Assembly: GCA_949825025.1 (NCBI GenBank)
Contig: OX463782.1
Span: 29,056,759-29,120,758 of the forward strand
Direction: 5' to 3'
From: Siphlonurus alternatus
Taxonomy: Eukaryota > Arthropoda > Insecta > Ephemeroptera > Siphlonuridae
DNA: 64,000 nucleotides
The translations under genes and the position numbers were made by a program. Positions within the stretch are counted from its first letter, which is position 1. Each line of letters opens with the position of its first letter. The notes beneath the pieces are model-generated. The model searched no databases and had not been told where the DNA came from. It worked only from the letters and a program-made list of their open reading frames with translations. This document shows, piece after piece, positions 1 to 9,500 of the stretch.

Positions 1-289
1 CTACTGTATGTAGAAGCTTTCATTTCATTAAATAGAAGCTAGAAAATTTCAAAAGAAATGAAGGGTAAAATATAAGCTCTAAATTCAGTCCAGATTTCCT
101 GGCTGATTTACTAAGTTGAGTTTCTTAACCTTGGTTCCAGGGTATAAGAACCTGAGCCAAATGCAGGAGCTTATATTCAGCCTCTAAACTGCTGTATAAA
201 TTGTTTTAAATTCATGTGTTCACTTTTAATTCAATTCATGTGTTTGCAATGATGAATTCAAATTCACCATGCTACGATGTGACACTCAC

Positions 290-3200
290 CCCATCTCCAA
301 AGTGAAGGTAGTCCTCCCAGCAGGGCGACTCGGTCAACACCCAGCTCACCTTCACACCCAGTTCCTGCTGGCTTGGGTCGCATGTCACTGCAAGGTACAG
401 GTATGTTAGTGAAATAAAAAAGGTATGAATGGACTGGAGATTTATACTTACATGTTATAAAAATTTGGGATCCTTTGAATAAACTTTTTGGCACAAACAC
501 AGTGTGGTTCACCTGAACAAAATAAAAAAAGATTAATGTTACACTGTACTATATTATTGAAGTCAAATAAAAATAACCATTATTTATTTCCTTTAAAAGC
601 AAAGGATAGGAATAACCAGTAAGGGCCAGTAATTAAGACCTTACCTTGCTGTTTATCCATACCAGTATATATTTTGCTTTTAAATTCTTTTAAATAAGAT
701 ATGCCATACAATATTATGGCCTGTTCACAGAGGTGGATGACTTTTATCGCGTCTGTTTGTTTCTGATCGTTTCACATCTATGCTGTTTGCAAGAGTCAAA
801 CATTCACAAGGGTTGCAATTTCATTGTGAGCATGACGAAATTTGAGCAAGAGTTGTGTGTGACGATTCAGTGGCTGTCCTAATTCCCACTTCTCTTTGCA
901 TCGATTTGCTTCTCTAAACTATTGGATCTTGCCAATTCAGTATGGACGATATGATCTCAAGCACCAGACGTTCAGGCTCATATTTATTTGCATGTTGCCA
1001 AAATACATCTGATCAGATCAGAACCGATTGGAAACGAACCAAAACTTTGCAATGAAGTAGATTTAGATTTTAACGATCTGCGGCAAATGTGGCTAAACCA
1101 CGGTGGCTCGCAATATAGTGCTCAACGCACTCTTAAATCCCCCGTAACTCTCCGCCCCCACCACCTCGGACGGCAGGGAGTTCCACTCCCTCACTGTTCG
1201 GTTTATGAAGGAGTACTTTCCCACATCACTTCCACTAACCCTGAACTCAAGTTTCCACCGATGATCCCCCCTCCCAATATATCTACCTTTCCTAGTTCTG
1301 TCACTAAACTCGCTCCAATCTGCCATCTCCCTGTTAACTTTAAACAAATTTCCTAATCGGTCCTTTCCTCGAGTGGCTCCCACTCCAAAGTCTGAATCAT
1401 TTTCGACACGCTTTCATAATCCTTCCACACCTTTTTGTCATCTGAAACTAATCTCCGTTTTCTCATTCTACCCATAACTCTTCTAGCAGCCCTCCTCTGA
1501 ACCTTTTCCAACTCCTTCTTTACAATCTGCCTATATGGATCCTACACACTACATGCATACTCCAGTATTGGTCTCACTAAGGTCTTATAGGCCTTGTCTC
1601 TGACAAATACAGTCGCCCCTTTCAGATTTCTCATAACGAACTCCAAATTTCTCCTTCCCTTTGATGTTACATACCTAATATGCTCATTCCAATTCAGCTC
1701 TCTCTGAAGAACCACCCCAAGGTATTTATATTTATCGTCCTCCCTAAGTACCTCTCCTCTCATTAGGTATACTGCTTCTTCTTTTACTCTTTTCCTACTG
1801 AAATTAACTACCGAACATTTGCCAACATTAAGACTCATACCATTTTTGTCCACCCACCTACCTACAGTGTCTAGATCTTCTTGCAGCTTCCTCTTATCTT
1901 CCTCATTTACTATTTTCCTATAAAAAACACTATCATCAGCAAACAACCTCATTAAAGAATCTACTCCCTCCGGCAAATCTTCAATAAAAATCAAAAACAA
2001 GATTGGTCCGAGGACGCTCCCCTGCGGAACTCCTGAGGTCACCCTAATCTCATCCGAAAAAGTTGATCCAATCTTCACTCTTTGAACCCTATCCCTTAGA
2101 AAATCCTGTATCAAGTCAACCAAGCATTCATCAAGCATACACTTCCTCCTTAATTTATCTATCACGATGCGGTGCGGAACCTTATCAAAAGCCTTCTCAA
2201 AATCCAGAAACACCGCATGCATTTCCCCTTTACTGTCCTGCTAGTTGCTGCACAAAACCCAACAGCTGGGTATCACAAGAATAATGTTTTCTAAATCCGT
2301 GTTACCTTTTGCCAAAGAACTTTTGGTTCTCTAGCTCTCTCATCATAAACCGAACAATTACTTTTTCCATAACTTTGGAAGCCACCGAGGTCAAGCTGAC
2401 CGGTCGATAGTAGGCATCATAATAGTGTACAGTGATAGTGTGGAGGCATATCACAGCCCATGGAGCTTTTCACCTGCTCTGTAATCGCTAGACTGGGTAC
2501 AATATATCATACAAACGTCAGATAATATGCATAATACATGTACAGTACTTATAAATACAGTGATTATGCATGTACCAGTACATGAGGCTATAATAGATTA
2601 ATTTATCAAAATTATAATAATAATAATAATATGGTTTTTATTGAGCAGAACAGACAAGATACATACATTGTCACAGTCAAGTATAATAAGAAATACTGCC
2701 CAAGAGGGTGCAAAAAAAGGCAATGCCCAAACAAGATTTGCATCCTGAAAAAAGATGGAAACAACTACATAAAAGTTGATATAAAGAAGATAATACATAA
2801 TATATACAAATAACAAATAACAGGAAAAAAAAAATTATGATAAATTAAAAATTATGATTATGATTAAAAAGTAATTATGATGTAATTACTTTAAAATATC
2901 CCTCCTTTTTTAACATATCGTTACCGGTATGTATGCATATGTACTATACATACTAGCAAAGCTATGCAGGGCAAGCTGAAAGTCTTTATTCTTTATACCG
3001 GCATACATATGCATATAATACAGGCAGTTATCATAACTCTGACTCTGGTCCGAGAGGTCCCCGGTTCAATACCCGAATCCGGCAGACTTTTCGTGACTTG
3101 GGATGGGTGTGACTGACTACTAGATGATGGAGTGGTAGGAGGAAGGCAGTTTACAACTGTCTATTCTCCGCTGCCCTGCAGTCTTGCACTGCCACTGCAG

Positions 3201-4139
3201 GCTGCACAGATCTGGTAGTAGGAGCCCAGAAGAGTGCAGAAAAGGGTTCTGGGAGCCTGGTAAGCCCCAGCTCGGTCGCAAGATAACTCCTACTGGAAAG
3301 GCTAAAATATCGGCCTGGCCACACTCGAAAGGGTAATAACGGCGTCAAGGATACAGTATTTAATTTAATTTTAGTTATCATAAATTTCATGTCTTTTGTA
3401 TTATACAGTACAGTAGCATGTGCATACTGCAGTATGCATACACTAATGGGGGAGATGGAGGGAGGGGGGGGGGGAGGGAAGGAGAAACGGTGAGGGCTGG
3501 AGTACAGTAATATCGGTTTTCCGAAATATATATGCACATGCACGCTGTACCTTATTCCATATTTCTAATACAGTATTTATACGTTCTAGTGCATAATTAT
3601 TTTTCCTAAAAAAAAAAGTATGATACTCGCACGTACAGTATGCATACAGTACGTTTATAAACCGCAGTTGTCCATTAATTACTAGTATGCATACATATGC
3701 ATACATCCAGCTTTTAGCGTCACCGTTTTTTCCCCCATGACTGTACAGTATGCTTACTTTTTGTACATGTATACAGTATAGTATGTACTGTATGCAATCT
3801 ATAGATACATGATACAGTACCGCCGGTATGCATACTGTATGCATACAGTACTCTATGCATATCATACAGTACCCGTACATTCTCATATATCTCATATTCG
3901 TCTGACCAATTTCTACATACGTCATATCTAATAATAATCCAAAGCTTAGATAGTAAATTATTTTGCAATAACAGTAAGGATTACACTGAAGTGCTTCCTG
4001 TCATAAATGACGTCTACTTTGCCGAACCTAGGCCTACCTCATTCGGCTGGAACTCCCACTTGCCCTGGTCCGGCAATGCGACACAAAATCGTTGCACGTA
4101 TAAAATTAAAACACCTAAAAACACTAAATGAATCTTCAT
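290..4139 (-). CDS. TMEM87: TMEM87-like Golgi seven-transmembrane protein, first three coding exons (partial)
   Basis: Three exons join in phase: 4139-4038, 512-452 and 387-290; the gene continues left of the window. Exon 1 starts at an ATG and encodes 34 residues with a clear signal peptide (MKIHLVFLGVLILYV, then a VALPDQ cleavage region) followed by GKWEF. Exons 2 and 3 add 53 residues that include KSLFKGSQIF, a cysteine-containing segment and SWVLTESPCWEDYLHF. This order (KW motif, LF..(T/S).IF, then W....CY/CW.E...F) follows the luminal N-terminus of TMEM87A/B, Golgi GOST-family proteins implicated in retrograde transport and mechanosensing. The donors are GTAGGC, GTAAGT and GTGAGT, and both acceptors end in CAG. 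The seven transmembrane helices would lie outside the window. The identification rests on remembered similarity of a short region, so another GOLD-domain seven-transmembrane protein is possible. The 3.5-kb first intron is filled with repeats. Confidence 0.6.
1090..2430 (-). pseudogene. Decayed non-LTR retrotransposon (LINE), reverse transcriptase 3' part
   Basis: Read leftward, the fragment begins with an RT motif (YYRPVSLTS, then KVMEK), followed by [30 protein letters not shown] and the catalytic FADD box. The thumb and C-terminal tail follow, ending in a YSFINRTVREWNSLP-type motif. These are the conserved RT blocks of Jockey/CR1/L2-group LINEs. It is broken: there is a TAA stop after FFGKR near 2305, another stop near 2225, a TAG at 1542-1544 where the family has tryptophan (VWDPY), and a frameshift near 1365. 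The 3' end runs into short ATCTAA-like units, as in LINEs that end in microsatellite tails rather than poly(A). It is a dead, 5'-truncated copy in the TMEM87 intron. Confidence 0.85.
3035..3340 (+). mobile_element. Possible tRNA-derived SINE
   Basis: A B-box-like sequence (GGTTCAATACC) sits in a tRNA-like arm context (GGTTCAATACCCGAATCC) near 3060-3080. It is followed by about 250 bp of more GC-rich sequence that differs from the AT-rich surroundings. No clear A-box, poly(A) tail or target duplication was seen, so this is a candidate only. A search for further genomic copies would decide it. Confidence 0.35.
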
Positions 4140-4527
4140 ATTTTTAAGTTATAGTGTGAATTATTAGAATGCACACAATACTCTTTTAAAGATGATTAAT
4201 TCAGTATTAAACGCCACTCCCCCGACTGCGACTCTTATCATCAGCTGACTTGGCGAATCAAAATAATCGAAATTAGTTGCGCATTTTTTGGCGCGGTGAA
4301 ATTTTTATTTTAAATTGAAATGAAAGTTCGAAATGAAATGAAATAGATTTTTTTATTTTATAGCTTTCGCTAATAGAATACATGGTATATATTATTATAT
4401 AACAACATACTTTGTTATATATAAAATAATACAATATAAGAAAAAGTAAAAAACATATTGGAGTCGACATATATATACATTTAAACATTTGATATATATA
4501 ATATATATTATATTATATACAGAATAT

Positions 4528-4734
<207 letters not shown>

Positions 4735-4831
4735 ATTCTGAGTTGGAAGTCTTTAAGAATTATTGTAATTATTATTATTTTATTAAGATAAGATAAATAG
4801 CAGTGTGTACACACATTACATGCATATACAC

Positions 4832-4950
4832 CTCGGTGGCTCGCTTGCTTGCGGCTGACTCTCTCAGCCCCTCCCTGCAGAACTCACCAACACTCCGAGC
4901 ATCCACAAGCCGAGAGTCCAACAAATTCCACTCCCTCACCGTTCTTCTAA
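4832..4950 (-). pseudogene. LINE C-terminal tail remnant
   Basis: Read on the minus strand the segment encodes RRTVREWNLLDSR followed by a short helical stretch. This matches the C-terminal R.WN.L motif of the LINE copies elsewhere in the window but belongs to a different family. It is only about 120 bp long and isolated in AT-rich DNA, so it is a severely truncated relic. Confidence 0.6.
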
Positions 4951-5003
4951 AAAAATAATGACATTTATAAATATATATTATAGTAAAACTGAATTTTGTT
5001 ATG

Positions 5004-5007
<4 letters not shown>

Positions 5008-5051
<44 letters not shown>
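5008..5051. repeat. (TA)n microsatellite
   Basis: A pure TA dinucleotide run of about 44 bp in the intergenic region. Confidence 0.95.
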
Positions 5052-5052
<1 letters not shown>

Positions 5053-6082
5053 TGTATATAATATATTATGTACTGATCCATGTGATACATGATGTACAAT
5101 ATCTCTCTGTATTATAGTGAAAATAATGCAATATATATGGTCTTTAATTCATAAAACGTGATGAAATTTAACAATAATAAACGGGAAAAAAAAAGAAAAA
5201 AAAATATACAAGTTAATTATTTTTTATAATAGCTTTTAATTTTAAAAAATACATGGTTTTCCTAATGCATGTGGCCACAGCTATATAATTCAATGTGTCA
5301 AAAGTACTTGATATCTCTTTTTTTTTTTAATTATTTACAGTATACGTAGTATAAATATTTAATATCATATTATTACTTTTTTTTTAAATTATATAAATAA
5401 TAAATTTTTGTAAAATTTTAGAGCAATACATCTTTATAAATAATTCTAGAAGGATCAATAAAACCATTTTTTTAATAATAAACATAGAATACAGTATAAA
5501 TTTTAAATGTGTCCTTGTTAAGTTAAAAAAGATATACAGAACAGGAAAAAATTCAGCAGAAATTTCAATAATACAACTAATATTATGTGCAGATCTACAC
5601 AAAGTAATAAATTAAATTCACCCTGTAATACAGATTTTATTTATGACTACAATAAAAGTGTTCTAGAAAGACAGAATCGGAAAAATTATAAATACTGGTG
5701 ATATTTGATCATCTCTGCATGATTCCAGATATTTAGTGATTATTGATTTTACTTCAACATATTTAATTAGCAGTAATAATTAAATAATTAAGTGTTAAGC
5801 TGACAATATAGCACAATTATTAAAAATATTCATGATGCTTCATTCAAGAGAAGAGCAATTCTTTTTAAAAGCTGGTATCGTCATGAAATTTGAAAAACAA
5901 AAAAAGTAGCTAAGAGAACATTTTACTCTAAAAAATAAAAACAGAATGTTAAATTCAAAATTTCAGGAATCACTTCAGCAGCTCCTTCTTACTGGCAGTT
6001 GTTAAAAACAACACAATAACTGTATTGTATTTTCTGCAAATATTGCTCCAGGCATGCATAAAGAAATCTTGATTTAAGAATG

Positions 6083-6410
6083 CAGTAGAGTATCGACCTC
6101 AATTTTTTTTATTGCAGAAATGGATAGAGGGTTGAAAGTTATGCTACCCTGATTTTTTTCAGATTTTTTAGAGCCCGGGAAGTATTTTTAAAAAAATTAT
6201 TGAAAGTCCTTTTTGTGACGTCACGCGGCGGCAAGTCCTATCTTTTTCTTAAGGAGCAGCATCTCGTGACGTCACAAAAAGAACTTTCAATAATTTTTTT
6301 AAAAATAGTTCCCGGGCTCTAAAAAATCTGAAAAAAATCAGGGTAGCAAAACTTTGCACCCTCTATCCATTTCTGCAATAAAAAAAAAAAATGAGTTCAA
6401 TACTCCGTTG
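6083..6410. mobile_element. Foldback MITE, copy 1 (carries paired TGACGTCA)
   Basis: The element is a long imperfect inverted repeat. The left arm runs TATCGACCTC, a T-run, ATTGCAGAAATGGATAGAGGG and so on; the right arm returns as its complement and ends in CAATACTCCGTTG. Arms are about 130-150 bp around a short GC-rich core with GCGGCGGCAAG. A second copy lies at 46022-46352. Both arms of this copy carry TGACGTCA (6216-6223 and 6267-6274). There is no coding capacity. The superfamily is unclear because I could not fix a target duplication. Confidence 0.85.
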
Positions 6411-6525
6411 TGAGATTTTCAGATTATAAGTACATTCCTGTAGATTGTACAGGTGACGCTGAAGCAAGAAATGTTGCCATCTAGTAACTGCATGGAACTC
6501 TAGGGTGATGTAACTTCAGTCGAGG

Positions 6526-9500
6526 TTAACCTGTGAGCGTAGGGGGTGGCGGAGGCATGTTAAGTCTGCGAGTGGCAGGAGGTTTGAGGTCTGCCGGCTT
6601 GATGGACAGGAGGGAGCCAAAGAGCACATGTTGGACCACAGGGAACTTTGCAAGAACCTGCAGGACACAAAAGAATGCATTTAATAATAAATGACGAAGC
6701 CACATAAAAAATAAAAATAAAATACGTTGAATATATATAAAAAAAAAGAAATATATCGCATTAAATTGAAATTAAATAAGGGTAGGAAAACGGGGAAGGA
6801 GGGGGAGAGAGAGAATGAAAGGCAAGGTCCAAAAATTCAAGAAGTTTAAATAAATGTTTTAATCAATACATAAAATATATATCAATATACTGTTTGGTAA
6901 GAATGTCTGAATTTCAGCACAATATGGTCACCATGACTTGTAATCATAACCCTTAATTAAATATTTAATTGAAAATTAAAATTTATTTTTTACATCACTT
7001 GAAGATTAGATAATTAATTCTATCATTTTAATTTTAAAAGTGACAATTGCTTAAAATTGGAAAAGTAAGCAACACCAATGACTACTACGAGGCAAACTCT
7101 CAAATTATGCACTTTCCCAAGCTGGGAAGGAAAAGTTGCTCAATACCTTACGTCAGTTTGCAGACACTTACCTCTGCCTTGTACATCTTGATGAGACCAG
7201 CATTGACTTTGCTCCAACTTGGGACAGCGCTTATGTTCCATAGTTGATTGGAATGCTCTGCAAACATGCCTGTCTTCACCTGGTAAAAAAAGGATAAGTT
7301 AATAATAAAAAAGAAAATTATTCCCGTTTTCCTGATCGGTTTCAACTTATATTTTTATCAATTTATAAATAATGACAAACTTACTACAGGATTGCACCAA
7401 AAAGTCACCATCCTCTATCTAGGAGTTCCAACTTATTATTTAAAAAAAAAAAAAAAAACTTTTAATAATAAATTCGCTGCTGCACACACTACAATATAAG
7501 CCCCACTCCACTTTTTTTTTATAACAACAACAATTGAACTTGCTGGAACTTCTAGTAGACAGAGGGTGGTGGTGACATTGTCTTTGGTGCAATAACAAGT
7601 TTGACATTATTTTTAAATCACTAAAAATAAAAAAGTTGAAGCTGTTTCGGTGTTTCCTCCTTTAAAATTAATTTGCGTTGAGGTTAGAAGGTTACCATGT
7701 CAATCAAAATTAAACTTTTTTTTTGTGCATACATTTGTACTATTATTGCTTAAAACGCTACTCTTAGACTATTTTATCATTATCTGCTTGATTCATTGAA
7801 TTGAAGCTGTAACTTCAACAGAAAATATTTTTTTAATTACTGTAAGTAGTACTCTCTTACGAATTTGGCAAACCAATCTTTATAGCACCGGAAAACTATC
7901 ATTACCTGCAGGATGAACTTAATGCAGGCTAGGAAGAGGAAGTCCTTGTAGTTGTCTTCCACTATCTGGGGCTGCACGAAGGAGCGCGGCTCAATTCGAG
8001 GGTGTGCTGTGAACAACATTACATGTCAGTTCAAGTAAATCCAAATTAGAGTTATGTAAATTTAATTAAAGTTGCTGTAAAAACAAAAAAAAATATGGTA
8101 AAATAAAGTTTACTGTCTTTTTTAAAAGTACAAAACATTTAAAACAATACTTTAAGTAGTAAATAGTTTACAAACTTAAGGACTTATTTTATAACTTTTA
8201 TTATTAAACCTCATATTTTATTCAGTACTATAAACTTTTTATTATGTTATTATTCTAATTTGACAAGGTTCTGGTCAAAAATTATTGCCAAGCTTCTTTC
8301 TTATCTGGAAACTCCATGTTAAAATCGAACAGCTATGACAGTAACCTTATACTCTTTAGACTAGCAATTAATTCTTGATAAGTGTCATTTTATTTAACAG
8401 CTTACCAACGAGCTGTGAGCTGCCCCACACGAAGGGTACAAACTGGTAGTCATCAAGACTCCATACGCCATGACTCCCAGCAGGCTCCATTCTGTAGGTC
8501 AGCTGCAGCTTGCGAACCAGCTCCAGATACCTGTACACAAGTTTATGATATTTATTATTATTGATTGTCATCTGAGAAGAAGACAAAGTTCTTTGTAAAC
8601 AATACTTTCAAAACCATTGGACACAAATTAAATAAATATTTTAGGAGCTTAAATGATTCACTTAATTACTTTTTTTTTTACAAGGATACACTCCTAAGAG
8701 CTTTTAACTCCTTAAATCTATACAAATTCGTGACTCATAACTACTGGCTTGACGGCACCCACCTGTGGAAGATTCGACCGACAGCAGCTGCCTTGTCACT
8801 CTGCTCAAGGGCTCCGATCTTGAAGAGGCAGCAAAGCAACATGAGGAAGGACATCTCATGGCCAGTGCCGTAGTCAATGCGGGTCGAGTTGCCAAACCCT
8901 TCCACCAGGTAGGGTGTGAGCTCAGGGATTGCCACATGCAGGTTTTCAGGTAAGGCCAACTTCAGCAGCTCCTCTGCACCCTGTGCCAAAGTTAGAACAA
9001 ACATTAGACCTGAGCTATGATGTATTGATAATTATTTACACTGTAAAGATGCTCTATAATAATTAAGTACAATGTACTGTTCGTACATAGTAATTGCAAA
9101 TGCAGCAAAGAAAAAGTGATATTGTGATTTTAAATTGTTAAATGCATCAATCTACAAAATACTAAGAAAATATTACTGTAAATAAAATTAAATATCTTTA
9201 TAATCTTTCTGGTATTCTGTTCAATCACTAGTAAAAAATACTCTACGATCAGTAGCTATTGGTAAGAGTAAAGATTGGTTTATACTGCGGCAGTTGTGGC
9301 TACACCACTATGGCTCACAGTTTGTGTCTTGCTTGAGGTCACCAGCTCCCTGAACTTCTCAATCCTGTCCACGCCCACCTCCGCAGACCCCAGTAGATTC
9401 CATTCTCTCGCTGTCCTCCTGATAAAAGAATACTTTCCCACATCATTGTTGCTTCCCTGATACTCGAGCTTCCATTCATGGTCCCTTCTCCCCAAATATC

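Larger units (their letters stand above)
513..4037 (-). other. Intron 1 of the TMEM87-like gene, repeat-filled
   Basis: The intron holds a decayed LINE (about 1090-2430), a short TAA/ATA microsatellite near 2615-2630, a tRNA-like SINE candidate (about 3035-3340) and a G-rich run at 3458-3474. The stretch 3400-3900 is rich in short motifs built on TACTGTATGCATAC. I see no further coding exon here. Confidence 0.6.

Noticed and set aside
100..200. Possible fourth exon of the TMEM87-like gene
   Set aside because: The acceptor-like site gives an immediate stop in the required phase, and the peptide does not resemble the family.
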